A stretch of 64,000 nt of DNA from Hyphomicrobiales bacterium (GTDB lineage Bacteria; Pseudomonadota; Alphaproteobacteria; Rhizobiales; CAJQND01), in NCBI GenBank assembly GCA_028285595.1, contig JANQOW010000042.1, positions 1 to 64,000 of the forward strand, given 5' to 3'. The position numbers were made by a program, and so were the translations under genes. Under the pieces are notes generated by a model, which saw nothing but the letters and a program-made list of their open reading frames with translations, was not told the DNA's origin and did not search any database. Numbering within the stretch: the first letter of the stretch is position 1; each line of letters begins with the position of its first letter. Positions 24,505 through 32,992 of this stretch are shown in pieces.

Positions 24505-25323
24505 CTAAAGCCTGGCTATGTGAGATTGAATAATTCCGGCCACTTCTGTTGGATGGGTCAAGGAGCACATGTGGCCTGCGGTCGGGATGGTTTTCAGCCG
24601 CGCTCTTGGCACTGCACGCGCTATGTTTATGGCCAAGCTGGCATGCACGTTGTCAGTCTCTGCTCCGGCCACGACAAGGGTGGGAATTTGTAACTGGCCC
24701 AGCTCATTCAGCGTGCTGTCAGATGCGTGTACGGCTTCAAGGGCTGCCGCAACCGGTTTTGCAACCGACATCAACCGTTGCTGCGCCGAACTTGAAAGAT
24801 CGGCCCACTTTCGCGGCCCCGTATTGTAAAAGTCGAAGTAGATCTGGAAGGCCGTATCGTTATCGCCCTCACGAACATGAGCGATAAACTCCTGATTGAT
24901 CTGCAGCACATCTTTGGCCAATTCCAGTTCACCCGCCTGACTGAGCATTGGATACGCTGCAGGCTCGATTAGTGTCAGGGATGAAAAGCGGTGCTCATTA
25001 TGTAGCACCAGCCTTATCGCTACTGCCCCACCGTAAGAATGACCTACCAAGTGAACTTCGCCCTTGTGAGAGTCCATCAGCGCAAGCACGGCTAAGGCCT
25101 CGTCATCCAGTGTCATGGGTCGATTAGAATGGAACGCCTCGGTTTCGGCATAGCCTGACAGATTGACGGCAAGACACTCAAACCTTGCCGTTAAGTCCGC
25201 CGTAACGTCACGCCATGCTGCCGCTGAACTTGCACCTGGCGGCAACAATACGATCAGGGGGCCATCGCCAGTTCGCATTGCGGAAATCTGCCGCCCCTCA
25301 TAAGTTGAGGTTTCTAGCGGCAT
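24505..25323 (-). CDS. Alpha/beta hydrolase
   Basis: A 272-residue alpha/beta hydrolase-fold enzyme, substrate unknown. The oxyanion/N-terminal block is PLIVLLPPGASSAAAWRDV, the nucleophile elbow VGHSYGGAVAIRL, the acid probably lies in VVAGAETDNV, and the catalytic His in IPTAGHMCSLTHP. Its start overlaps the end of the PLP-decarboxylase gene by 10 bp, so the two are translationally coupled and probably act in one pathway. Candidates are esterase, lactonase or amide hydrolase; none is favoured by the sequence. Confidence 0.75.
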   Translation of the reverse strand: MPLETSTYEGRQISAMRTGDGPLIVLLPPGASSAAAWRDVTADLTARFECLAVNLSGYAETEAFHSNRPMTLDDEALAVLALMDSHKGEVHLVGHSYGGAVAIRLVLHNEHRFSSLTLIEPAAYPMLSQAGELELAKDVLQINQEFIAHVREGDNDTAFQIYFDFYNTGPRKWADLSSSAQQRLMSVAKPVAAALEAVHASDSTLNELGQLQIPTLVVAGAETDNVHASLAINIARAVPRARLKTIPTAGHMCSLTHPTEVAGIIQSHIARL

Positions 25324-26744
25324 TGCACTTCCCGCGAGCGGTTCAGTTCATCCACAAGAATGTCTATATGCTCTTCGCGCGTGAAGTGGCTTGTGATGCA
25401 GGCCCGCAAAACGCTCTGTCCCTCGAACTTTGCTGACGAAAGCCAGGCACGGCCCGAGTTCACAACGTCAGCAGCAGTTCGCACCGGCTCTGCCTGCCCC
25501 TCGTCATCGATGAAGCATAGCACTGCAAGCGGACTATCGTTCAGAAGGCGCCAGCCATTTTCCTTGAGTCCAGATTTCAGCCGTTCAGCCATTTGTAGCG
25601 CATGATCGATATGGTGCCGATAGCCATCCCAGCCCATGCAGGCTAGCGACATGAAGAGCTTCAAGCCTATAAATCGACGCGACCACTGCAGGGAGTGCGT
25701 ATAGGGATCAACGCCGTCATCCGTGCTCTCAGGCATATAGCTTGCTGCTACTCGAAAAGTCTCTGCAAGCAGGCTCTGGTCTCTGCACAGCAGTATCCCT
25801 GCACCCATGGGCACCGCGAACCATTTATGCGCGTCGAGCGTAATGGAATCCGCATTTTCAATTCCGCTCAGATGCTGGGCTGCCTCTGCGTTGAGAAGCC
25901 CGGCTCCACCCCAGGCCGCATCGACATGAAACCACATGTTGTTGGCACGGCAAATCGCGTGGCATTCAGGAAGAGGGTCGATCATGCCCGCATTTGTGGT
26001 TCCGGCGGTTGCGCCAACGAAAACCGGGACATTGCCCGCGCTGACATCTTCACTTACGAGCGTTTCCAGCGCACTGGCGTCGAGTCGTCCCGTGCCATCC
26101 GTCGGAACGAGCCTTACTGCACTCCTCCCAATCCCTACTTGATGGGCAATTTTGAGCCAGGCCAGGTGGCTTTCTGCAGAGACATAGATGCAGGGCGTGC
26201 CTGCAAACGCCTTTGCGCCAGCTTCGGCGTACGCGGGATTGGCCTTGGTAAGAGCCATAAGCACGGCGCTGTAGTTCGCTTCGGCGCCGCCGCTGGTGAA
26301 ATGGCCGGACGTCTCGCCAGAGCTCCAGCCGACCAGCCCACCGACCGCTTCAATGGTGTGACGTTCGATCTCTACAGCGGCTGGTGCATGAGACCACACA
26401 GCGAGCTGAGGATTGAAATGCGCGGAAATCTGATCGGCTAGAATTCCAGGGAATGCTACACTTGGGTTAAACAGCCCGAAGTGAGCTGGATGCATCATAT
26501 GCACCATTCCTGACTGGAGAAGTTCGATCACTTGCCCAGAGGCGCTAAGCATCTCGATTGGCCGTTTAAAATCGAATTGTCCCAGCTTGCTGCGCAACAT
26601 TGCCGGATCAGATGGTGGCGCAACACAGCCAGCCTGAACGGCATCGATTGCATCAGCTAGTGCTGCGTTGAGTTTTTGCTGAACCTCAAGACGTTCGGTC
26701 TTCAGGGGCCATCGTGGGGTTGCGGCGTTTTCGGCGTTAGTCAT
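25314..26744 (-). CDS. PLP-dependent group II decarboxylase family protein
   Basis: A 476-residue fold-type I PLP enzyme of the aromatic-amino-acid/glutamate decarboxylase family. Motifs include the phosphate-binding HFTSGGAEANYSAVLMAL, the cofactor-Asp segment HVDAAWGGAGLL and the Schiff-base Lys in SITLDAHKWFAVPMGAG. Candidate substrates are aromatic amino acids, 2,4-diaminobutyrate or aspartate; the sequence does not decide. It overlaps the following hydrolase gene by 10 bp, an arrangement that suggests a small biosynthetic or catabolic unit. No transporter or regulator is adjacent. Confidence 0.85.
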   Translation of the reverse strand: MTNAENAATPRWPLKTERLEVQQKLNAALADAIDAVQAGCVAPPSDPAMLRSKLGQFDFKRPIEMLSASGQVIELLQSGMVHMMHPAHFGLFNPSVAFPGILADQISAHFNPQLAVWSHAPAAVEIERHTIEAVGGLVGWSSGETSGHFTSGGAEANYSAVLMALTKANPAYAEAGAKAFAGTPCIYVSAESHLAWLKIAHQVGIGRSAVRLVPTDGTGRLDASALETLVSEDVSAGNVPVFVGATAGTTNAGMIDPLPECHAICRANNMWFHVDAAWGGAGLLNAEAAQHLSGIENADSITLDAHKWFAVPMGAGILLCRDQSLLAETFRVAASYMPESTDDGVDPYTHSLQWSRRFIGLKLFMSLACMGWDGYRHHIDHALQMAERLKSGLKENGWRLLNDSPLAVLCFIDDEGQAEPVRTAADVVNSGRAWLSSAKFEGQSVLRACITSHFTREEHIDILVDELNRSREVQCR

Positions 26745-27047
26745 GGGTCGGGTTGGGCTCAGTTTGATTGGCGCTCTAAGTCAATCCTATTGCTACCAAG
26801 GGAAATGGACGTCGCCCACCCGAAACCTGTGATCCGGTCGATTGATTTTGACATCCATGATCGTTTCGGTTCGCCGTCCTGTTGACCTCTCGCGCCTGCA
26901 CCACACTTCCGATATGGGTCATTTTCTGCCGTGTGTTTTCCACCCAGAGACTTCCGCTTTAGGACAAGAAGTGGACATAGCATCTGTTCGCACACTGTCG
27001 AAAGGGTGACTCGACAACCTTTACGCTATTCAGGCAGAACCTTCTGC
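26745..27047. other. Intergenic region, no supported gene
   Basis: About 300 bp between the decarboxylase start and the end of the HEPN-like gene. No coding frame, RNA gene or clear operator is seen. It marks the boundary between the chromosomal gene pair and the lower-GC accessory stretch. Confidence 0.4.
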
Positions 27048-27620
27048 TCAGGCAGATACGACTTTTACACTTTGGCTTGCATGAGATAGTAGCTCAGTCC
27101 CAGGTATCTCTGCCTTCGCTATGAGTAATTGTTCAACCGCCTTCAAATCTTCGTAGCAAGTATCAACATGCTCGGCGGATAACCACTCTTCCCACTCACC
27201 TTTGAGCGAGTCAAAGATGTCAGGGGTTTCATCAAACAAGTCAGTGACCGATTGGGCGTCAGGCTGACCATGTGCGATTTTGTTTCGAAACGAATCGTGA
27301 AGATGGCCGAGTGTGCTCAATGGACGAGCATCCCAGGAAAGTTCCAGTTCCAAAGTTTTGATCAAAAGGTCGACCTTCTTCCAAAATGATTTTCTCTCGG
27401 GCCATTCTCCTTTCAGAAGTTTCCAACCCACAAAATTCACGACCGCCTCTGTCGAAAAAGCTGTGAATGCTAAGCTTGCCATCATCAAATGCGAAACGCC
27501 CGTGCGATCATCAGATTGAAGCTTTCCATGCATCATTTTACGAAGGCTATGGGCACAGTTGGTCAAATCGTTGTGGATTAGCTTCTCATAGTCAGAAGTG
27601 ACCTCATACTTGGTGGCCAT
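27048..27620 (-). CDS. Hypothetical protein, HEPN-like
   Basis: A 190-residue mainly helical protein not assigned to a named family. It contains FRNKIAHGQ, which fits the Rx4-6H motif of HEPN domains and resembles the RN..AHG core of abortive-infection and RiboL-PSP-type HEPN proteins. Helices before the motif (TAFSTEAVVNFVGWKLL) are compatible. It is less GC-rich than flanking genes and lies with the next gene between the decarboxylase operon and a tRNA-Gly, a typical place for acquired DNA. A ribosome binding site-like AAGGAAGG precedes the ATG. No partner nucleotidyltransferase is adjacent. Confidence 0.5.
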   Translation of the reverse strand: MATKYEVTSDYEKLIHNDLTNCAHSLRKMMHGKLQSDDRTGVSHLMMASLAFTAFSTEAVVNFVGWKLLKGEWPERKSFWKKVDLLIKTLELELSWDARPLSTLGHLHDSFRNKIAHGQPDAQSVTDLFDETPDIFDSLKGEWEEWLSAEHVDTCYEDLKAVEQLLIAKAEIPGTELLSHASQSVKVVSA

Positions 27621-27684
27621 TTGAACCTTCCTTGCGAATTGCAGTATCGATCTGTTCTGATGCTTCTGACACCGGTCGCGCCCA

Positions 27685-28485
27685 CTAGAAGGGTGCTGAC
27701 AGCAGGGTAAGCCAGCGGCCTACAACATCAGCAACATTTGCAATTTGATCACGCAAAGCAATATAGATTGCGCCGCCGATCGTTGCGGCTTTTATGGTCG
27801 ACTTGATTGTCTCGTCGACTGCTAGGTCGGCTTTTTTGGCTAACCAAACTCCGACTTTCTTTGAAGCTGCCCTAAGTGTCTCGATCGATCGGGTTATATT
27901 CGTGACATCCGGAGCATCGGAGCTAGCTTCGTTATCTAGGTCTTCCACTGCTTCCAGAATGGCGGAATGGTCTGCTTCGCCAAGCGGAATATCTTCGATC
28001 CGATTGGGAGGTTGGTTATGGCCAATCATCGAGTTCGGCGGTGGGAGGTTCTCGATAATCGAGCGGAGATTTTTGATCTCACCTCTCAGCTCTGCTCGGC
28101 TCGCTCTGATTTGTTCCCGCCAGTCCGATGCTCCACCGCCGAGAACTGTCCGCTCAGCCCGTAAACTCTTGGATCTGGGATTGTTGGTCTCATGCTCGTC
28201 AAACCGCATGAAGAACTCGTGATCGATCTTTTCGTCGATTAGGCGAAGCAGCTCTTCCCTTACTTCGCGCGCATCTTCCAACAAGTAAGTATTGCGGATT
28301 TCATCTTCAATTGGTGACAACCAAGGGAGTTCTGCATGGCCAAAGCTATTAAGGGGCAGCTCTCCGTGCAATTCTACGTACCTCTTGAGATTCTCGATGG
28401 CCCAATCTGCTACGCGATCAATCAATTCGCCTCTCTCCATTAATTGGAGGGGCGGCCGTTTTGTTGGCTCGAAGTCGGTTGCCAT
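27685..28485 (-). CDS. Hypothetical protein with GHNQPP motif and C-terminal hydrophobic region
   Basis: A 266-residue protein of unknown function. It has an acidic, helical N-terminal half, then NSMIGHNQPPNRIEDI; GHNxPP motifs recur in alphaproteobacterial and phage-related hypothetical proteins. A helical region with TRSIETLRAASKKVGVWLAK follows, then a hydrophobic C-terminal stretch (ATIGGAIYIALRDQIA) that may be a membrane anchor or amphipathic helix. Base composition is lower in GC than flanking housekeeping genes. It lies 64 bp upstream of the HEPN-like gene on the same strand, so the two may be one unit. Confidence 0.5.
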   Translation of the reverse strand: MATDFEPTKRPPLQLMERGELIDRVADWAIENLKRYVELHGELPLNSFGHAELPWLSPIEDEIRNTYLLEDAREVREELLRLIDEKIDHEFFMRFDEHETNNPRSKSLRAERTVLGGGASDWREQIRASRAELRGEIKNLRSIIENLPPPNSMIGHNQPPNRIEDIPLGEADHSAILEAVEDLDNEASSDAPDVTNITRSIETLRAASKKVGVWLAKKADLAVDETIKSTIKAATIGGAIYIALRDQIANVADVVGRWLTLLSAPF

Positions 28486-28976
28486 TCTAAATCTGCACGC
28501 TGCTTAAAACCCCGGAACGCAAGGCGAGCAGCATCCTTTCGCCATACCCACGAGCATTAAACAATAATTCGATCGCAATTTGCAGAGATTCATGCAAGTG
28601 GACTACGCGAAATGCGCGAGCACCTCGCGGCATTGACTTGCAGAGGTTCGACAAGCGCCAAAAAGAACTCTTGAATCTGTCCACGCAGGAACGGTTGGTA
28701 TCGGCTTGGATTATGTCCTCTGCCAAGATAGGTCTGCCTTTGTCCAAGCCCTAACGACGCATGCGGATCGGCCTTTCCTACATGGAACCGGTTGGCACAT
28801 TTCGGAAGCGATGACGGGCAAGCGCTCCAGAATTTAAGCCATTGATATTCTGCTTAGATTTTGCGGTGGACGATATTTTACGTCTTGCCGCTCCCCCGGC
28901 TGCTCCCCCGGACCAGATTCCAGCAATGCAGAGATTCCGGATTATCGGGTAAACATTTGTTTTTTATGAGAAAATT
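28486..28976. other. Gene-poor stretch beside tRNA-Gly, one doubtful small frame
   Basis: It contains an 86-codon minus-strand frame (28487-28747, MDKGRPILAEDI...) of unclear reality: no recognised domain and no good ribosome binding site. The rest, up to the tRNA 3' end, shows no integrase and no evident copy of the tRNA end. It may be residue of an integrated element. Confidence 0.3.
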
Positions 28977-29051
28977 TGGAGCGGGCGATGAGATTCGAAC
29001 TCACGACCCTAACCTTGGCAAGGTTATGCTCTACCCCTGAGCTACGCCCGC
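28977..29051 (-). tRNA. tRNA-Gly (anticodon GCC), CCA encoded
   Basis: The acceptor stem GCGGGCG/CGCCCGC pairs perfectly (7 bp). The D-arm contains AGCTCAGGGGTAGAGC, the anticodon loop reads CTTGCCAAG with anticodon GCC, and the T-arm contains GTTCGAATC. The minus-strand 3' end reads TCCA, so discriminator and CCA are encoded. Accessory-looking genes lie on its 3' side. Confidence 0.97.
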
Positions 29052-29176
29052 GTCCATATGTTGCGGCCCGGTGATTGGTGCCGGGCGCGCAGGTTTATTG
29101 CGCAACCGCAGATGAAATGCAATAGGAACCTTGCCCCAAAGTGATCACACCACTCACAAAGCAAACCAAGAGAGAA

Positions 29177-29677
29177 ATGACGGCCATGCCGGCAACACGT
29201 GAAGACCTCTTCGCCCGCCTCGATCAGCTGGGCATCACAACCAAAACAACAGACCATGCCCCGGTCTATACGGTTGAGGAATCCCAGGCTCTTTGTGGCG
29301 GAATTCCCGGTGGCCATTGTAAGAACCTGTTCTTAAAAGATAAAAAGGGCGTGCTCTGGCTCGTGGTCACCCTGGAGAACGCTCAGGTTGATCTCAAAAC
29401 ACTGCCGAAAACCATCGGTTCAGGCCGGCTCAGCTTCGGTAAGAGTGAGCTGCTCGGTGAAGTGCTGGGTGTCGAGCCGGGTTCGGTGACCCCATTTGCC
29501 CTGATTAACGATGTGGAACAGAAAGTTGAAGTGGTGTTGGATGAGACCATGCTCAGCCACGAGGTGCTGAACTATCATCCGCTGAAGAACGATGCCACCA
29601 CCTCGATCTCTTCGTCGGATCTGATCACGTTCGTCCAATCGTGCGGCCATACGCCAAAAATTGTCAAAGTCGCCTGA
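29177..29677 (+). CDS. Prolyl-tRNA editing protein (ProX/YbaK family)
   Basis: Trans-editing deacylase that hydrolyses mischarged Ala-tRNA(Pro) (ProXp-ala type); 166 residues from the ATG at 29177, which follows AAGAGAG. Family features are TTDHAPVYTVEES, then GGHCKNLFLKDKKGVLWLVV with the conserved Lys of the YbaK fold, SFGKSELLGEVLGVEPGSVTPF and NYHPLKNDATTSISSSDL. It is a free-standing editing domain, not fused to a synthetase. It reads away from tRNA-Gly and is probably monocistronic. Confidence 0.9.
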   Translation: MTAMPATREDLFARLDQLGITTKTTDHAPVYTVEESQALCGGIPGGHCKNLFLKDKKGVLWLVVTLENAQVDLKTLPKTIGSGRLSFGKSELLGEVLGVEPGSVTPFALINDVEQKVEVVLDETMLSHEVLNYHPLKNDATTSISSSDLITFVQSCGHTPKIVKVA

Positions 29678-29821
29678 TCGGGGTGCTCTTAGCGGCAATT
29701 TATCGGGCAAGGCTCGTGGTGGTGTTGTATTTTATGGCATAAACACGCACATAAGAGGCAATCTGGTCCACGCCTTGCGACGTATTGAAGTGGACCGACC
29801 CTAAAGAATAATAGGCTCGAT

Positions 29822-30760
29822 ATGTCCTTCACTTTCTCCTATGGCGCCGGGAACGGAAAAAGCGCTGATCCTCAGGCTGCGGCGCCTGGCGATCTCATTA
29901 AAGATGCAACCCAAGATACGTTCATGGCCGATGTGATCGAAGCTTCGCGCTCGGTCCCGGTGATCGTGGACTTCTGGGCTGATTGGTGCGGGCCCTGCAA
30001 GCAGTTGACGCCGGTGCTGGAAAAGGCCGTAACGGCTGCAAAAGGCACCGTGAAGCTTGTGAAAGTGAATGTGGACGAAAACCGCGAGATTGCAGCCCAG
30101 CTTAGGGTCCAGTCTCTGCCGACGGTCTATGCCTTCAAGGACGGCCGGCCGGTCGATGCCTTCATGGGTGCGCTGCCGGAGAGCCAAATCAAGACGTTTA
30201 TAGAAAAGGTCACCGGCTCGGCTGTGGGGCCGAGCGACGACGAGATGATGATTGAGGCGGGCCAGCAAGCGCTGGAAGCTGAAGATTTCCAATCGGCAGT
30301 GGGCGCGTTTTCGGGCGCGCTGCAGGCCGATCCGGAGAACCTCTCTGCCATTGCCGGACTGGCCAGGGCGCTTATTGGTGCAGGTGATCTGGAAGGGGCG
30401 GAGAAGGCCCTGGCTCTTGCGCCTGAGGGTAAAGAAAACTCGACCGAGATCAGCTCGGCGCGCGCAGCCCTTGAAGTGGCCGCAACGCCGGTGGATTCAG
30501 AGGAAATCGTGGCGTTGAGCGCCAAGGTCGAGGCCGATGAGAAGGACCATCAATCGCGCATCGATCTTGCCGTGGCGCTGAACGCCGCCGGGCGCTCGGA
30601 AGAGGCGATGGAGCATCTCATGATCTCCATTGGCCAGGATCGGGCCTGGAACGAGGAGGCCGCGCGCAAGCAGCTTCTGCAGTTCTTTGAAGCTTGGGGC
30701 CATGCTGATGAACGCACGGTCGCCGGGCGCCGGCAATTGTCCTCCATTTTGTTCTCATAA
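29822..30760 (+). CDS. Thioredoxin-TPR protein, CnoX/YbbN family
   Basis: A 312-residue cytoplasmic chaperone-redox protein. The thioredoxin domain (about residues 25-130) keeps the active site FWADWCGPCKQLTPVLE and cis-Pro in VQSLPTVYAF. The C-terminal half is TPR-like (QALEAEDFQSAVGAFSGALQ and following helices). CnoX proteins hold oxidation-damaged proteins for GroEL or DnaK; retention of both Cys residues suggests redox activity as well, as in alphaproteobacterial members. It leads a plus-strand run with the LON-domain, Trm112-like and DUF971 genes. Confidence 0.92.
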   Translation: MSFTFSYGAGNGKSADPQAAAPGDLIKDATQDTFMADVIEASRSVPVIVDFWADWCGPCKQLTPVLEKAVTAAKGTVKLVKVNVDENREIAAQLRVQSLPTVYAFKDGRPVDAFMGALPESQIKTFIEKVTGSAVGPSDDEMMIEAGQQALEAEDFQSAVGAFSGALQADPENLSAIAGLARALIGAGDLEGAEKALALAPEGKENSTEISSARAALEVAATPVDSEEIVALSAKVEADEKDHQSRIDLAVALNAAGRSEEAMEHLMISIGQDRAWNEEAARKQLLQFFEAWGHADERTVAGRRQLSSILFS

Positions 30761-30775
30761 AGAGCTGGGTTCACG

Positions 30776-31477
30776 TTGAGTCTGCACGAAACATATCGCT
30801 CTACAAATGATCTGCCCAAGCAGGTGCCCATATTCCCGCTGGCCGGCGCGCTCTTGCTCCCGCGGGCGCATTTGCCGCTCAACATCTTTGAGCCGAGATA
30901 TCTGCAGATGGTGGACGATGCCATGCGCGGAGACCGGATCATCGCCATGGTCCAGCCGAACACCGCCGAGGGCATTCAGGCGCAAGGCGATGCCAATGTG
31001 AAACCCAGTCTGTATCGTACGGCGTGCGCCGGGCGCATCACCTCGTTTTCAGAGACAGGCGACAACCGGTTCCTGATCTCGCTCACAGGCATTTGCCGGC
31101 TGCATCTGGGCATTGAGTTGGAGAAGCAGACGCCGTACCGGATTTGCAAGGCGGATTTTGACGCTTTTGCCGATGATCTCTCGCCCGGCCGAGGCGAAGA
31201 GGAGGTGGACCGTGAGGCGTTGCTGGTGGCGTTCCGCAAATTTCTTGAAGCCAATGGCATGCAGGCCGACTGGGACGAAGTGCACGAAACGCCGACCGAG
31301 GTCTTGGTGAACACCCTATGCGTGCTCAGCCCTTATGATGCGGCCGACAAGCAGGCCATGTTGGAGGCGGGCACCTTGAAGGCGCGCTGCGATACACTCA
31401 TTGCGCTCACCGAGATGGTGCTGGCGAGCCATGGCCCGTCGCGCCGGACGGGCGGCCCTGGCCCCACGCTGCAATAG
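30776..31477 (+). CDS. LON substrate-binding domain protein
   Basis: A 233-residue protein consisting of the Lon N-terminal (peptidase S16, PUA-like) domain without ATPase or protease parts. The opening [26 protein letters not shown] is diagnostic, and the C-terminal half is helical. The start is probably TTG at 30776. It lies 15 bp after the CnoX gene, a pairing common in Alphaproteobacteria that suggests a shared proteostasis role. Its biochemical function is not defined. Confidence 0.88.
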   Translation: MSLHETYRSTNDLPKQVPIFPLAGALLLPRAHLPLNIFEPRYLQMVDDAMRGDRIIAMVQPNTAEGIQAQGDANVKPSLYRTACAGRITSFSETGDNRFLISLTGICRLHLGIELEKQTPYRICKADFDAFADDLSPGRGEEEVDREALLVAFRKFLEANGMQADWDEVHETPTEVLVNTLCVLSPYDAADKQAMLEAGTLKARCDTLIALTEMVLASHGPSRRTGGPGPTLQ

Positions 31478-31494
31478 ACGAAAACGGAGCACCG

Positions 31495-31716
31495 ATGGCC
31501 GATAGCACAAATGACACGCCGCGCGCGAAATCAGACGCTCATGCGGTGGATCCGAAACTGCTGGAAATCCTGGTCTGCCCCCTCACCAAGCAAACCCTGA
31601 GCTATGACCGGGAGGCCCAGGAATTGATCTCGAAGAAGGCGCGTCTGGCCTATCCGATCCGCGACGGGATACCGATCATGCTGGTGGAAGAGGCCCGTGA
31701 GCTTGGCGATGAGTGA
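31495..31716 (+). CDS. Trm112 family (UPF0434) small protein
   Basis: A 73-residue Trm112/YcaR-like protein. The core is [20 protein letters not shown], then [19 protein letters not shown]. Zinc-binding Cys are reduced to one (VCPLT), as in many bacterial members. Eukaryotic Trm112 activates methyltransferases; the bacterial role is unclear. The ATG is 17 bp after the LON-domain gene, and its end overlaps the next gene by 8 bp. Confidence 0.88.
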   Translation: MADSTNDTPRAKSDAHAVDPKLLEILVCPLTKQTLSYDREAQELISKKARLAYPIRDGIPIMLVEEARELGDE

Positions 31717-32083
31717 CCCTTACGATCCCAACAAGCCGTGGCCCACGGAATTGCGCCTGAAGGATAAGGGCAAGACCCTGGCCGTGACGTTCGACAATGG
31801 CGAGGCTTTTGAGTTTTCCGCAGAGTTTCTGAGGGTCGAAAGTCCCAGTGCGGAAGTGAAGGGCCATGGACCAGGCCAGGAAGTGACGGTGGCCGGCAAA
31901 CGCAATGTGGCCATTTTGTCCATCGAGCCGGTGGGCAATTATGCGGCCAAGCTGTTCTTTTCCGACAATCATTCCACGGGCCTTTATGCCTGGAGCAATC
32001 TGCTCACCATGGGCCGCACGCAAGACGAGATGTGGCAAGCCTATCTGGGCAAGCTGGAAGCGGAAGGCAAAAGCCGCGATTAG
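31709..32083 (+). CDS. DUF971 family protein
   Basis: A 124-residue protein of the DUF971 (gamma-butyrobetaine hydroxylase N-terminal-like) family, with [35 protein letters not shown] and [14 protein letters not shown]. Free-standing members are linked to Fe-S or P-loop ATPase maturation, but no function is firmly assigned. The ATG at 31709 overlaps the Trm112-like gene by 8 bp; an ATG four codons upstream (31697) is possible. It ends the CnoX-LON-Trm112 run. Confidence 0.87.
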   Translation: MSDPYDPNKPWPTELRLKDKGKTLAVTFDNGEAFEFSAEFLRVESPSAEVKGHGPGQEVTVAGKRNVAILSIEPVGNYAAKLFFSDNHSTGLYAWSNLLTMGRTQDEMWQAYLGKLEAEGKSRD

Positions 32084-32110
32084 AGCGGTTCCATATGACA
32101 AAGAACTGCT

Positions 32111-32866
32111 CTAGGCAATGAGCCGATAGGTGATGCGGGCGATGATCACCAGCCCGACCAGGATCAGCACTGAAGCGACGATCCTCTTCAACCCCTCTTT
32201 GGGCAGTTTGTGGGCAAGTTGCGCCCCGCCGTAGGAGCCAATGGCGAGGGCGACGCCCAGAATGACGCCCAGCAGGACATTTGGCGTGCCAAAGGCAAAG
32301 TTGCCGGCGGTGGCCAATGTGGCAATCGGCAGTTGGACGGCCTGGCTGAGGCCGATGGCTGTGAGCACGGGGACTTTCAGCCATAGCATCAATGGCACCA
32401 GAACCAGTGGCCCGCCGGTTCCTGTGATGGCGGAGAGGACGCCGGTGAGGCCGCCTATGGGCACGAGCCTGGATTTGGTGAGCGTGACCGGCCGATCGTT
32501 GGCCTCATCGCCGCTGAGGAGCGTGTGAAGGCCGGAGCCTGCGGTGAGGATACCGATGAAGAATTCCAGCACAGCGCCGGGCATATTGTTGCTGAGCCAT
32601 GCCCCGGCCACGGCGGCCGGCATGGCGCCTGCGCACAGCCATCCGGCCATCGCCCAGTTGATCGATTTGTTGCGGGCGTAGACCACCGTGCCGACCGCTC
32701 CGGTCAAGAGATAGCCCATCATGGCGGCGGCGATGGCGGTTTGGATCGGAATGCCGCCAAGATAGAACAGGCCCGGCACAAGGATAACGCCGCCAATGCC
32801 GATACATCCGATCGACAGGCCGGAAATCAGGCCCAGGGCCATAACGAGGATCAGACCATCAGGCAT
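32111..32866 (-). CDS. TauE/SafE family permease
   Basis: A 251-residue inner-membrane protein with about eight hydrophobic segments. Duplicated family blocks read GLSIGCIGIGGVILVPGL near the N-terminus and GGLTGVLSAITGTGGPLVLV in the middle. The TauE/SafE family exports sulfite, sulfoacetate or other organic anions. Substrate cannot be inferred here because no sulfur gene is adjacent; a TauD-like gene lies 9 kb away and is not linked. It is convergent with the DUF971 gene and divergent from the amidase. Confidence 0.88.
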   Translation of the reverse strand: MPDGLILVMALGLISGLSIGCIGIGGVILVPGLFYLGGIPIQTAIAAAMMGYLLTGAVGTVVYARNKSINWAMAGWLCAGAMPAAVAGAWLSNNMPGAVLEFFIGILTAGSGLHTLLSGDEANDRPVTLTKSRLVPIGGLTGVLSAITGTGGPLVLVPLMLWLKVPVLTAIGLSQAVQLPIATLATAGNFAFGTPNVLLGVILGVALAIGSYGGAQLAHKLPKEGLKRIVASVLILVGLVIIARITYRLIA

Positions 32867-32992
32867 GGGGGTGGACTGGCAAGGTAGCGGTCAAGGCGAA
32901 TGCCTCATGGGTTGCAGGCATCAGTGATCTACAGCAAATTGCCTGCCTGGCCAATGGGCCGCAGGGGCGGCGCTGAAAGAGGGCGGACCACC

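Noticed and set aside
28740-28976. Integrase gene or attachment-site duplication at tRNA-Gly
   Set aside because: No integrase motifs in any frame and no evident copy of the tRNA 3' end was found by eye, so an integrated element stays only a suggestion.
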